This document shows positions 38,771 through 50,023 of a stretch of DNA of 64,000 nt, piece by piece (position 1 is the first letter of the stretch; every line of letters starts with the position of its first letter). A model generated the notes under the pieces. The model did no database searches. It had not been told where the DNA came from and saw only the letters and a list, made by a program, of their open reading frames with translations. A program made the position numbers and the translations under genes. The stretch comes from Apostichopus japonicus (lineage: Eukaryota; Echinodermata; Holothuroidea; Aspidochirotida; Stichopodidae): positions 10,020,001-10,084,000 of the forward strand of contig NC_092582.1 in assembly GCF_037975245.1 (NCBI RefSeq). The letters run 5' to 3'.

Positions 38771-39624
38771 TATGAGTCATAGGCCTATCTTATTTCTCTG
38801 GTTTTCTCTAATAATATTTTCTTTTGGAGTAAACGTGGATTTTCGTTATACTGCATGCGATATTACTTATGCCTTTTAAATATTGCACAAAGAGATGGGT
38901 TGAGTAAAGGATCATTCGTGAAACCGGAGATGCCTTTTCAGCTGACTAGGTGATTAAAGCAACATTTCAATGTTTAAAGTCGCACCTTAACGCTTCCACC
39001 AACCCCTTAAGGGTGCACTCACATGTAGGCTGAAATAGCGCACCGAGGGTACACTGTTCATGATTTTGCCAACTACATCATAGTGATTATAAAAAATAAA
39101 TATATTTTAAGTAAGAAATGTGGGCGTATTACAGAGATTTGTGAATTAGTATTCAAATTATAGAAATCAAACTTACATTAAACTATTCCCGGGTTGCTTC
39201 AAACTTTCTGTTATGCTTTCAAACCGCTATAATACATGTCATATCTTATGTAATATAACTTTGGGACATATGCAGAGAATACGGTGCTTTTAAATGTCCA
39301 ACATTTCAATTATCACAACAAAATAATGGCGGAAACGGAAACGGAAACGGAAATGATAAAATGGTAATATAAATGTATGTACATATATTTTTCATGCAAC
39401 ACGGTCACATCGGCTTTAAACAGAAAGGTTTGATGAATTGATTTTTTACTTTCTTAACTGTTTCCTAGAAGATACCGAGTAATAAGTTTAATAGATATTT
39501 AGATGAAAAGCAAAACATTGGATAACATTAAACTACACCAACAGAGATATTTACCTCAATATGATAACTTACTATTCGTTTTCTTGAAGTCAAAGTCTCA
39601 GGTTTTTATACAGTCCATTGGAAA
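38771..39624. other. 3' flank of the 39.6-kb receptor, no gene seen
   Basis: A short GGAAAC repeat (four units) occurs near 39333. Otherwise AT-rich. Confidence 0.4.
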
Positions 39625-40947
39625 TTAATTTCTATTACTATTTCTACTAAATAATGCATAAATAAGAGGATTGAGTACAGAATTAGACAATAAAATTAAT
39701 CCCGTTATATACATAACAAATAAAGGAACTGCCACACCACAGGAAAGCAGAAAAGATGACATTTCAAATGGCAACCAACAAAGTAAGAAAACTCCCACAT
39801 AGATTGCCAGCCTTTTAGCAATGCGACGAAGCTGAGCATGTTTCTTCTTTCTGGCCACCTCAAAAACATCATATTGTTGTTTATGACAAGGTCTCTTATC
39901 ATCCTTGTCACGCTCCGCTCCACCGAATGGGTTAAGGACTATACTGTTGTTACCCCCCGAATTACTCTTTTGTTGTGATTGTGAAGAAGCAACAACGGAT
40001 TCCTTTACATTTTGTGTCCAACATTCGTTATGGGTATTTTCCTCAACGTCTCCAAACATTACAACAGCTTTGTGTGGTTTCGTTCCAGTTTTGTCCTCAG
40101 AGAAAACCAGTTGTCTATCAATCTCTTCCCGGGCCAAGTTCCCCTTGCCATCGTAACATTGCTCGTGACTGTTAGGGAGTGGATTTCCATGCTGGTGACT
40201 ACATTGAGAGCGCCGGTAGTCTCTCTCTTTTTGCTGTATTTTTGACATGACTTCCAAGTTTTGAACGAGTTTCCAATAAAACAAAACATTAATCACCGAT
40301 ACAATGCTGAAAGGAATACAAAAATTACACACAGTGAGTATCATAAGATATAATCCATTGGTAGTGAGTTCCGGGATACAACTATAAATATTGATACCAA
40401 CTTGATCCTCTTGAACAATGAAGAAGAAACTCATAATATAAATAATAGTGCAATAAAAGAAACACAAGCTACCAGCTACAGATACCAAACAGTGAATGCG
40501 AGCTGGGTTTTGTTTTCTGTGGTATTTTAATGGATTTATCACGAGTTCTAATCTATCATAACTTAAAAGAATCATTATCAACACAGAAAACGATATGGAG
40601 AACTGTTTTAAAATTGACCAAATATGGCAAACCATGAGAGGTATCACAGGAAAAGACAGCATTCCCCAAACAGAGAATAACAACATTATTATTAATCCGA
40701 CAAGAAAGTCAGCGATCGCTAGATAAAATACGTAAATGTCGACGTTTTTATGACGTTTGTTTTTATTGTTGAAATGTGCCACTAGGACCAATGCATTTGT
40801 TAGGATAATGGCCATCCCAAGTGCACCATGTAGATATATCGTGATTGCTGTTTCAGGGGTGAGAAACAGAGCAGTGTCGGTCACAAATGAAGGCGGTCCA
40901 GTTACGTTGTTATGATGTTCGAGGATGTTAGCCATATCTGTCTTCAT
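39625..40947 (-). CDS. Class A GPCR, subfamily B (orphan)
   Basis: A single-exon receptor of 440 residues from the first ATG. A second ATG four codons on (MANILEHHNNVTG) lines up with the start of the 31.7-kb sibling and may be the true one. Landmarks: NVT site, Asp80 (2.50), Cys107 and Cys190, Lys114 at 3.32, LSYDRL (128-133), Pro212 in TM5, NVLFYWKLV, a Gln/Asn/Ser-rich third loop of about 140 residues, LLCWLP with Trp391, and NSVLNPLIYALF (422-433). The tail is only a few residues (SRNSNRN), so helix 8 seems to be missing. It is close to the 44-kb gene (NVDIYVFYLAIAD and KYHRKQ shared) and lies in tandem with it on the same strand. Confidence 0.9.
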   Translation of the reverse strand: MKTDMANILEHHNNVTGPPSFVTDTALFLTPETAITIYLHGALGMAIILTNALVLVAHFNNKNKRHKNVDIYVFYLAIADFLVGLIIMLLFSVWGMLSFPVIPLMVCHIWSILKQFSISFSVLIMILLSYDRLELVINPLKYHRKQNPARIHCLVSVAGSLCFFYCTIIYIMSFFFIVQEDQVGINIYSCIPELTTNGLYLMILTVCNFCIPFSIVSVINVLFYWKLVQNLEVMSKIQQKERDYRRSQCSHQHGNPLPNSHEQCYDGKGNLAREEIDRQLVFSEDKTGTKPHKAVVMFGDVEENTHNECWTQNVKESVVASSQSQQKSNSGGNNSIVLNPFGGAERDKDDKRPCHKQQYDVFEVARKKKHAQLRRIAKRLAIYVGVFLLCWLPFEMSSFLLSCGVAVPLFVMYITGLILLSNSVLNPLIYALFSRNSNRN

Positions 40948-41123
40948 CTAGCAAGTGTTAATTAGATCTGAAAAATAACCTGCTACATTGATGTCCTCGT
41001 ATTGTTAGCTTCAAAAAACCCTTTGATCAAAATGCATCTTCAAGTCCCATCAAATGCCAAAAGTTCCGTATAAATATTGAAAGAATAGCCACCATTGTAC
41101 CACTAACAAGGGGAGAAATCTTA
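40948..41123. other. Short upstream flank ending in a TTA target site
   Basis: Upstream of the 39.6-kb gene. TTA at 41121-41123 is the left target-site copy of the DNA transposon that follows. Confidence 0.5.
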
Positions 41124-42020
41124 GACCCCGGTCACACGTATAAAATTGCATCTTCCGACCATCGTTTCTTAACTTTAGTCCGACCATATTAAATTAACTA
41201 CGGTAGCGGTCACACGTATACTCTTTTAACTATATGCGGACAATTGTTATTCGCGGACACATGCGTCAGTGAGTTAATTATGCTTTTGCAAAGCTATTAT
41301 GCGCAGTTGCGTTGGGTCGGTCAAGGGTCACGGTTTTTACGATGTTTTGCGGGTTTTTTAGTTGTAAGTAGTAGATGATGGCGATGGAAGCTCAATTTGC
41401 CGTAGCGCTTTCATTGATTCTTTCATTGATTCCATCTGTCGCTTGTACCAGCTCTTTAATTGATGACTTTGGTCCTAATTTCCGTATGCGTCCGTTTGTA
41501 TCCCTCTTTCGCCATCATCCGATCCGCACACTTCCTAAACACCTCCTTATTCCTGACGGTGTTGTCCACCATACTCTGTATCTTCTTCCCCAAAAATTTA
41601 TCAATTAGTGTCAGGACTTCTTATTCCTCCTAGGTTTTACCGCGAGCTGTGGGAGCCATTGCGAGTTGTCTTGTCGAATTGTCCTGAGTGTTGACTGTTG
41701 TGTTGTTTTGTGGTAGAAACTGTACGTGTGTAGGCTATGTACAATACATGTATTAGTGTTGTTTACATCGTATGTATCTAGGCACGCGTCGCTATGTCAA
41801 GGGGTTGAAATCGGGGATTTCCGATCGAGGTTAGTGTTTACGCTAAAATGCATAGTCGGACAACGCAATTGCGGTCACACGCATGGTTTTTCCTGCTAAC
41901 GAATTTGGGGCTAACCATGCTAATTACCATCATTAGTGGACGATGGTCGGACGATCGTCAGACCATAGTAGAGAGCGGTCACAGGCAAACCGTACCATGG
42001 CCAGACGTATGACCGGGGTC
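41124..42020. mobile_element. Non-autonomous DNA transposon, PIF/Harbinger-like, with TTA target-site duplication
   Basis: The ends are inverted repeats: GACCCCGGTCACACGTAT on the left, and on the right GACGTATGACCGGGGTC, whose complement is the same apart from one base and the inner end. Both sides are flanked by TTA (41121-41123 and 42021-42023), the 3-bp target duplication of PIF/Harbinger elements. Inside the ends, GCGGTCACACG occurs again in both orientations, as sub-terminal motifs that a transposase might bind. A 77-codon ATG frame at 41375-41608 starts with a signal-peptide-like stretch but shows no transposase or Myb motif. At 897 bp the element depends on a helper elsewhere. Confidence 0.75.
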
Positions 42021-42139
42021 TTAGTCGGTCCTTTTTTATTACTAATATTGCTTTTGATAGTTATATAAATATAATTACTGTTCTATTCCTATCAAATAGA
42101 AGTCAAATGTTTTATAGCATCGAAAAAGACGTTTCGTTT

Positions 42140-42860
42140 TATAAACAAAAATCGATTCACGAGACTATTGCGCAATTCAAGATGTCATGGTCTTCAGATC
42201 TTTCAGTACGATTCTTTGACCGAAATCTTCTTTCTTACCGCTTTGTTTGACTGTTCTTGATATTCGAAAGCACTTTAAGTCACACGCGCAAGGTAGGCTT
42301 TAATGGGATACGGTAAGTGCAGCGTGCAATATCACTGACAAGCTACAAGCTATTAACAGGTCTCTATCATTTTGTGTGATCAAGATAATCAATGATCAAT
42401 AGAAATATTGTACATTGTTAAAATTCATAAGATAAGCAGGTTCCTTGATATTCGTTAACTTCATGTTTTTATAAAGCATTGTTTATTAAGATTATTCATT
42501 TCAATTAGCGTCAATTCGATTATTTCATCATTGTAGATGCTACTATTAACTTTTCTTTTTCTATTCTTTAGTTTTTCTCTCTTTTTTCTTTTTGGGGAGT
42601 CTCCTACTTTGTTAAGCCGTGCAGGCTTTATAGGAGACTTCCCGTCACACTGTAAATTGTGATGAAACAAACAAATATACAAATACAAAGTCCAGTAGAA
42701 TGTATTTCCGTTTAAATGTAAAGATTCATGTTCAATTGTTATACAGTTTGTTTATCAGTTCGTTTACTTAATGTCAGTTTTCTTTCGTTCGAAAATGATC
42801 ATTCTTCATTTTTTTATTTCATGATATTGTTTGGAAAATACATGTATTGCCTCAGTACTG
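42140..42860 (-). repeat. Duplicated flank shared with 36400-36870, split by a retrotransposon tail
   Basis: Similar by eye to 36400-36870 in order and orientation. The match breaks at 42479 and resumes after 42690, exactly around an inserted LINE 3' end. The insertion therefore came after the duplication. Confidence 0.5.
42480..42689 (+). mobile_element. 5'-truncated LINE 3' UTR (same family as 58330-59234)
   Basis: About 210 bases beginning TGTTTATTAAGATTATT match 59020-59234 nearly throughout. Shared stretches are TTAGCGTCAATTC, TGTAGATGCTACTATTAACT, GGGGAGTCTCCTACTTTGTT and CAGGCTTTATAGGAGACTTC, and both end in ATACAAATACAAA. Only 3' UTR is present. A GGAGTCTCCTAC ... GGAGACTTCCC hairpin in it may be the part that the element's reverse transcriptase recognises. 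Confidence 0.85.
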
Positions 42861-44253
42861 ATTTTTAATTACATTACAAGTTCCAACATCGTTCCAAAAT
42901 CAGGTGGAGACTATTCATTCAACGTTCCGTTACTTCACAAAAGCAGTTATTTTCTCTTTAATACCCCCAAAAAAGGAAACAGTTAACTCTGTAAAAATTT
43001 ATAATATATTTACTGTAGATGCCCTTCAAAATTTTATATCAAACTTCCATTGTCATGCTATCTTGATAAAAGTAAATATTTGAACCGCTGATTTGCCAAA
43101 TATTGTTCACAGCAAGTGCTCCACGTCCTTTTTGCACTGTACAATTTCCTAACGTGTCATCATAGTGAAGATTGCTGTTCGATCAAGTGCGGTCGTTTCT
43201 TCAGTGCCCCCCCCCCCCCCCCTGAGAAACTTTAATGGTATTACAATTTTAAGAATTAAACAGAGGCGTTTCGACGACAGTTTTGTCACTAATAATGCAG
43301 TATAAGACTGTTTGATCTTCATGAAACTTAATAAACATTTTTCAGATTTATCTAATGCAATAGTTGATTATACTTTAAAAGTATGCTGTATATCCCATTT
43401 TGTGTAATACTAGTCTGTGCATGCAGTTCTCAGTTAAATGTTAATTTTGCAAAGTGGGTATTAGTTATGCAGGTCAACATATCTCACCTTATGAAAAGTG
43501 CAAACAGTGTGATGCATGTCTACTTTCAGTAACAGTCATCATAGGATGAGATATTAGCACGAGTAGTGGCTTGAATGTTTCGTTTTGCCCACAATGCTTT
43601 GTCCGACCATGGTAAGTGAATATCATAAGGCCTTAAAATCATAGCTCATTTAAGTGAACTTCATTAAATTTAGGCAAATAGCCTATGAAGTTACTGTCCA
43701 GAACATAACTGGATAGGCTGAGTATAGGCTTTGGCCTACCTCAGAACTCAGATTACTGGCTAATGCCCTTTTATCACATTTATAGTGTTGAAAATATGTT
43801 GCATATGGAAGATGTGTTTGAATATTTGTACAATTCTAGATATGTTAATAAACTGAAATATTATACGCTTAAGTTTTGACCTAGGCTAACCTTAGTTAGA
43901 CCAAGGGCAAGGCTACGTACATAGGCCTAAGTTAGGCTAAGCCTATTTTCCTAGTATTGAATTGTTAGTGATAAGCCCATGACATCATAACCGTCATCCA
44001 ATGTAATCATGGCATGCGGATCTATCGTTAGGGGTACAGTTTTAAGTAACATGAGGTGGTGATAATTGCTGTCATTAGACTTTAGTCATATCGCATGCGG
44101 AAGGACAACCGTAACCGGTCTAGGGGCCTAGGCTCACTACCGAGGGAGGATTGCTTTATCAAGGCATTTTATATATATAAGACATGTGTGTGTATGTATA
44201 GTTGCTTTGTTTGACATTTTGGAGTGCTCCATGTTTACATACTGCATTCGACA
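42861..44253. other. 3' flank of the 44-kb receptor, no gene seen
   Basis: A poly-C run lies at 43206-43222. From about 43680 to 44000 the sequence is rich in TAGGCCTA and AGGCTAA words, a look shared with 59240-59650. Confidence 0.4.
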
Positions 44254-45570
44254 TTACCTTTGCCGGTTAAAAATTGCATAAAGAAGAGGGTTGAGTAAAG
44301 AATTAAACAGTAAAAGAAGCCCAGTGATGTTAGCGACAGATGAAGAGACTACCACACCATATACAGGAAGACAAGCAGTTATTTCATACGGCAGCCAACA
44401 TACCAGAAAGACTCCCACGTATGTGGACAACTTCTTAGCAATCTTACGAAGCTTTGCTTTTTCCTTCTTCTGTTTCTCTTCAAAAACACCATTCACTGCT
44501 TTCTGATGCCTCTTATCACCTTTCTCTGGTTGTGAAACGTTTCCTGAGTTTATTTCAATTGCGTTCATGTACACGACGTCTTTAATATTTCCCACTGACA
44601 TGTCGTGTGTCTGTAACTTCAAACTTGCAGTAATAATTTGGTCTTTCCCGTGCGCCAAGTTGTTATCGTCAATTGCGACACTTGTTTTTTCATCATCACT
44701 TACTTTATATGCACTGTTTGCATGAGATACGTTTACGTCTTTACGTTGAAAATGATGATCCACGTCATTCGATAGCTGGTTTCCCGGGCTGTAAGTTACT
44801 CTGTGTTGTTGTTGTTGCATGTTTGACATGACCTGTATGCTGCCAACTAGTTTCCAATAAAAGCCAATGTTAATCAACAGCAAAACAGTGAACGGAATAA
44901 AGAAATCAAGGATACTTAGTATCGCTAGATATGTTCCCTTCTTCAATAACTCGGGGATACAAATCGCAACATCAATGGCGCCGTATTCTGTATCGTCCGG
45001 AAACAGAAAATGGACACTGTAAATAGCAATGCAATAGAGGAAACAAACGCTACCACTCCATAAGACATAGGAATGGATGCGAGCGTGGGTTTGCTTTCTG
45101 TGGTATTTTAATGGAGTCCTCACAAGCTTGAGTCTATCATAACTCAGTAAAATAATGACGAGTGCAGAAAACAGTATGGAGAAATGTTGCATGATTACCC
45201 AAATATGACAGATCATGCGTGGTACGTCGGGAAAAGAAAGAATTCCCCAAATGAATGTCAAAAATAATATAAATAATCCGACAAGACAGTCAGCAATTGC
45301 GAGATAGAATACGTAAATGTCAACGTTTTTGTGGCTTGTTTTCTTTTTGCTGATGTGGGTCACCAGGACAAATAAATTTGTAATTATTATTGCTATGCCA
45401 AGTAAACCTTGGAGATATAATAAAATAGTCTCTGCCGTGTCAGCCACAAAACTGTCTGTTGCAGATAAAGGCGTTGTTCCTGTTATGTTTTGCTGTTCCC
45501 CTAGGGTGCGTTCAAGGTGTGCCATAAGTATATATAACAAGCAAACTATCACTTGAACAAAAATGTTCAT
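44254..45570 (-). CDS. Class A GPCR, subfamily B, with possible signal peptide and Gln at 3.32
   Basis: A single-exon receptor of 438 residues. The first ATG (A at -3) adds MNIFVQVIVCLLYILMAH, a hydrophobic run that could be a signal peptide. The ATG at 45525 (residue 16) aligns with the MAN starts of siblings but has a weaker context. Landmarks: NIT site, Asp94 (2.50), Cys121 and Cys204, Gln128 at 3.32 (Lys in the other B genes), LSYDRL (142-147), Pro226 in TM5, NIGFYWKLV, a third loop of about 130 residues, VCWLP with Trp392, and NSLLNPLLYAIF (423-434). It ends four residues later (NRQR), without helix 8. The nearest relatives are the 39.6-kb gene in tandem and the TM6-TM7 fragment at 19 kb on the other strand. 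Confidence 0.9.
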   Translation of the reverse strand: MNIFVQVIVCLLYILMAHLERTLGEQQNITGTTPLSATDSFVADTAETILLYLQGLLGIAIIITNLFVLVTHISKKKTSHKNVDIYVFYLAIADCLVGLFILFLTFIWGILSFPDVPRMICHIWVIMQHFSILFSALVIILLSYDRLKLVRTPLKYHRKQTHARIHSYVLWSGSVCFLYCIAIYSVHFLFPDDTEYGAIDVAICIPELLKKGTYLAILSILDFFIPFTVLLLINIGFYWKLVGSIQVMSNMQQQQHRVTYSPGNQLSNDVDHHFQRKDVNVSHANSAYKVSDDEKTSVAIDDNNLAHGKDQIITASLKLQTHDMSVGNIKDVVYMNAIEINSGNVSQPEKGDKRHQKAVNGVFEEKQKKEKAKLRKIAKKLSTYVGVFLVCWLPYEITACLPVYGVVVSSSVANITGLLLLFNSLLNPLLYAIFNRQR

Positions 45571-46499
45571 TTTTTCACCGTAGAGATTTCTGTCGTAGTC
45601 AAATTATCCTGTATAGTAATTAATATTTCATTAGGAACTGATTTTGAAGTAATTCTAGCTTACAAATATTCATTTCTTTGTAGTTAATGGCACCCAACTT
45701 CCAATCATTTTTTTCCTTCAAATGTTAGTATAAAGCACTTCAGTTTAGATCCACTGTTGATTCAAAGATTGACTTTTCTACTCCACGTTCTCACCAGTAT
45801 AGACGCTTGTTTAATATCCATTTAAAAACAAACACAGATTTCCAATACTTTCCAATATGTGAACATTACGTCGTTTTCTAATAGTTTCTGTTGTCTCTCT
45901 AATGGGTTTTATTCTTCAATTAATCATGAATCCTTGAATAGTGGTGACTGTTTGTATAGGCAGTATACAAACTCGTACAAAATGAAACACAGACTTAAGG
46001 CACCTCATCCCAAAAAGACATTGACCGCTGAATAAACGTTCTTTACAGCAAACAAACGACTTTCTTCTATTCACGTCATTAAATTCGAACGAAATGCACA
46101 AATCGTTGCCATAACGACCAATGGAAAGGCCATTAGAACACGTTAATTGTTGTTTTGTTTTTCTAAGACATCATTACTTGATAACAAAATCCTATAATTA
46201 TAACTGTTATACCTCACGACGATTACTGAGATTTGGATGCACTTTAAATTAAGAAGTAAACCATCCTTGCAAAAAGAAACAAAATGCTTTATCACACGAA
46301 ACTTGATGACCAGAAAGTCACAAATTTGTTTTAGTCTGAAAACACCGGAGAGGCATGGTGGCAAGTTATATCTACATATAAGTGCAGAACCGTGACGCAT
46401 ATGTAATATCTTTTAAATGATTGTTAAATTTTATCGTCTAAATTGTTTCCTATTATCATTCATTGAGGCTACATTATGTATTGGGCGCTACAAGGTGGA
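45571..46499. other. No gene seen
   Basis: AT-rich flank upstream of the 44-kb gene. Short minus-strand frames at 45916-46101 and 46143-46400 have no recognisable features. Confidence 0.45.
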
Positions 46500-46890
46500 A
46501 CAACAAATATCATACATCCTTATACGCCCGTTTTTTGCCTCATGCATGCGTTAATTTGTTATCTCCTCTTTAAACCATTTTCTTCAAAATAAAATAAAAA
46601 TGTCCTAACGTTTCATCATTGAATGTATTACTTTCTTAACACCGAAATATTTCTAATATAGGGTCTATAAAATACTTAGAAGTACTCCCTTCAAAATTGG
46701 CAATATATTTTTTGTATGTCATCTCACACCGATTGGTTTATGGTATGCAATATCATGTTACATTTGTTTAAGGCAAAGTGCTTTTATAATTGATAAATCA
46801 TTTTCTTGAAATCGCTCCACGGCAAACGTAGTCCATAAAATGGCAATATTTTCCACAAAGCCATGTAAAATCCATGATCAATTCATTTGT
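46500..46890 (-). repeat. Inverted copy of the 13.2-13.6 kb flank
   Basis: The reverse complement matches 13225-13610 by eye (see that entry for shared words). It lies downstream of the minus-strand receptor fragment at 47 kb, mirroring the position of its partner behind the 11-kb gene. Confidence 0.7.
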
Positions 46891-47022
46891 TGGATCATAC
46901 AATATATATTCCACAAAGCTATATAAAATCCATGATCAATACATTTGTAAGATCATACAATATATATTCCACAAAGCTATATAAAAACCATTATCAATAT
47001 ATATTTTTGATCCTACAATGAA
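46852..47022. repeat. 59-bp tandem repeat, three units
   Basis: Three units share TTCCACAAAGCTATATAAAA, CCATGATCAAT and GATCATACAATATATA. The partner region near 13230-13260 has one unit, so the repeat expanded after the inverted duplication. Confidence 0.85.
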
Positions 47023-47115
47023 TTGGCTTCCAGATAATATCTGAAAGTACTTGTTATATTTAGTTCAACAGGAAGTTTGCCTTTGATTTATAGAACAAAG
47101 TTTTCAATTACCATT

Positions 47116-47420
47116 AATCTGGACGTAGATAACGAAAACGATCTTGTTATAATCCAAACGTCGCAAACCGGTCTCGGCAATTCTGGGTAGTTGAAAATTC
47201 CCCTAATTAATGTTGATAGAAAAAAGGTCACCCCTCCAACCAGTTAATTCCGCGATTGCTAGATAGAAAGTATATATGTTCACATGAACTCTTCTGACCT
47301 TGTGTTGCGTTGAGGACTACATTTGCAAAAGCGATAGGTACACCCAAAATTGCTGTGATGAACAGTATAAGAGTTGATTTAACGGATGAAGACACTGCAG
47401 GGGTCAAGGTTGGCTCCATT
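47116..47420 (-). pseudogene. Subfamily A GPCR fragment: N-terminus to TM3
   Basis: On the minus strand an ATG opens MEPTLTPAVSSSVKSTLILF and then TAILGVPIAFANVVL (TM1). A deletion and frame change at loop 1 follow. TM2 then reads VRRVHVNIYTFYLAIAE, with Glu where other copies have the 2.50 Asp. After more damage, including a stop (TAG), the TM2-TM3 turn reads GIFNYPELPRPVCDVWIITR and continues to LMVI, stopping just before where LLSYDRY should be. Everything from the DRY box to the C-terminus is gone. It most resembles the 11-kb gene (NYPALPRQVCDVW), and its downstream DNA matches that gene's 3' flank. Confidence 0.85.
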
Positions 47421-48731
47421 GAAGAATAACTGTCTTATGTTGTCAACTTGTCACAATACGTTCATTGTTATCGGGTATATATGTCTTTTTACTTTAAGTT
47501 TGCATATTTATATTTTTCTCTCCGAATGTCAAATAAACCGAATCGAAATTACAAATCTTTGCAGAGGAAAGATAATATGATTTGATTCCTCGGTAAAAAA
47601 GGAGGATAACGAAATAATCTACTGGACGGTCTACTACCACTGCATACACGCTACACATCGCTCGTTATTATTCACATGTAATCTTTGACAAAAATTTCAC
47701 TGTAATGTTCAGCATAGATATCGTTAAAAGGTTTCAATGAATATTTTTGCCTGGTTGTAAGTGCCAGTGCACGAATAATGTATCGTAAAATTAGTCTCAT
47801 GAATTAAATGCTAGTTGCACTTGGATACACACAAAAGAAAACATAAATGTTAAATATAAAATATGCCAGATGTCTGACTTTAATTTTGGAGATATCCGAG
47901 CCTCCGAGTTTGAGAAATTTATCATTATTCTACATGTTTTTTTTAAATGGATATTACATTGTTGTTTGTACTTGAGAATACAGAATCTCTTGAAAAATGT
48001 GCGACCAAAACTTTGATATTTTATTTTTCCGTACGCCTATATCTGGATTAATATATGATTCAGACCCATCTCCTACCCAAGATATTTGTAAGTATAGAGA
48101 TACAATACAAACCGTTAGTGCTGGAGCACTAAGCTGGATTTTTCGACCTTCCCTTTCAATTGAAACTATCTATAAAAAGTCCTGATATCCACAATATATG
48201 CTAAATCAAAATTTTAGTTCGCATGGTCACCGCAAATGTCCGTCAATAATGTATTGATGTTGACCTTGTGTTGACCAAGGGTTATAACTACACAGCTTCA
48301 TAGTACCACTTTTATCCTAAACTAACAACTGCGAAAACTTTATTTTTTTTTTGTGGAGATTAAACATTTGAAATTTTGAAATACGTTCAGCAAATTATAA
48401 GATGAAAACATCGAAATGCCGATATGAATAAGTTACAATATATAGCCTACCGTTGTTGTGGTATGCACGAACAGAATAGGTTTCAATTAATAAATAATAA
48501 CATCAGTTCAACTGTGACGAGTTTGGGATAAAATATTGAGATTGGGTTTCAAATATCAGTTTTGAATGGTTTTCCTCTCAATGTGAGTGCCACATTCTTT
48601 GTCAATGGAATTTCACTCTAAAGACTTTGCTTTGAGTCATGATTTGAACCGGGGAAATTCCTTCTTGAAGAATAAAACGGCGGCGTTATGCTGGTATCAA
48701 GACCAACTACTAACTTAGAGACCAAATAGTG
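47421..48731. other. No gene seen
   Basis: AT-rich DNA. The frame at 47997-48185 has no recognisable features. Confidence 0.45.
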
Positions 48732-49219
48732 CAGGGGTTCCCTAACCCCCCAGGTGTGCGTGAGTCCAATCCAGTGGGTTTGTAAGACGCTTCTGAATGT
48801 CAAAACTAGAGTACTTTTTGCTGAACTAAAATCTGATATATCATTTAATTTAGTAATGTACAAAAGTCGTACCCATCGACAAACACATTTCGCGTTCCAT
48901 ACGCATATGTTGCCATAGTAAGTATACCGTACCGTGCATGTGATAAATAACTGAATTATGAATCAGACACAGGCCGCATGACTTTGGTGAGGTTGGTGTA
49001 CTGTACGCATGACAGTACGTCTTGAAGTTGATCTGATCTTAATGTTTCCAAATAAATATTTGTTCACCTCTTGTTTTTTCATTACAATACGACGTTATGT
49101 TGCACTGTTTTGCGTATTATAGTATAATAATGACTGATCGTGTCTGGAAAAGTTGGGGGTTTGTGGACAACTCTGACACCCACAGGGGGTTCGTGGGGGA
49201 ATAGGTTAGGGAAACCCTG
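48732..49219. mobile_element. Non-autonomous hAT-like DNA transposon
   Basis: The left end CAGGGGTTCCCTAACCC and right end GGTTAGGGAAACCCTG are inverted repeats, and the CAGGGGTTCCC start is usual for hAT elements. Flanking 8-mers AAATAGTG (left) and CTATAGTG (right) agree at 6 of 8 positions, consistent with a decayed 8-bp target duplication. The 488-bp interior has no transposase frame. Confidence 0.7.
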
Positions 49220-50023
49220 CTATAGTGGGTCTCTATCCTAAGTGGACATATATCTAGAATTAAATAAACCAAGACAAACATGACAATTATTGTAGCTATT
49301 CACTTATAGACAAAGGTATTTGCTTTCACAACAGTTAACTGGGTTTCCATAATTCCATCTGAAATATTCATTAAATTAAGTTTGTAACATTGGAGTCTTG
49401 CTAGATTTATAAAATGGCCTAGATTTTCTTTCCTTTGTCAAATCACCGTTTGTTAGTTCATCTGCTACTGATCATCATGAACCAATAGAATCGAAAAATC
49501 TCCTCTTTTTTGGGGGGTGGGTGGGAAGGATAGGTGGCTGGCATAGAATTTTTGCAAAGCTTCAGCTAGGAAATTTTGTGAATTATTTCTGTGAAAGTAA
49601 ATATTCTGGTACGAGATCTGGAAAATGTGATGTTTGTATAAAAAAGAGCATTCCGTACAAACTTGAGTGGATTTCACCACCACCACCCTCTCCTCCATCC
49701 CAGCCCCACCCAAACACTCCTACCATATCTTATGTGGGTGTACTTAATGGACATGATTAGCCAGTTAGCCACACCCTGCAGTATGATCAATAATCACATA
49801 AGTGTCAGTCACCTCATGACTTTATCATGCACCCACCACGATACCAGATGTACGTTACTTGGATTTATAGTTGAGATAAAGGCATGTACATTGAAAGAAC
49901 AGAATATTTTATTTATTTTATGGGCACACTCGTAATCTATGGAAGGCCGCCTGCCGTCATCAGTAATCTATCAACAGCATCGATGCTCTTGTAGTGCAAT
50001 GCATAAAGTTGCTTTTGCTATTT
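49220..50023. other. No gene seen
   Basis: A T/G-rich run at about 49505-49530 and a C-rich run at 49675-49720 are roughly complementary in character. Frames over them on both strands are not credible genes. Confidence 0.4.

Noticed and set aside
40012-40289. Several 66-83 codon frames opposite the 39.6-kb receptor
   Set aside because: Antisense shadows of the third-loop coding region, without features of their own.
41375-41608. 77-codon frame with signal-peptide-like start as a secreted protein gene
   Set aside because: It lies inside a non-autonomous DNA transposon and shows no known domain, so it is more likely a chance frame or element remnant.
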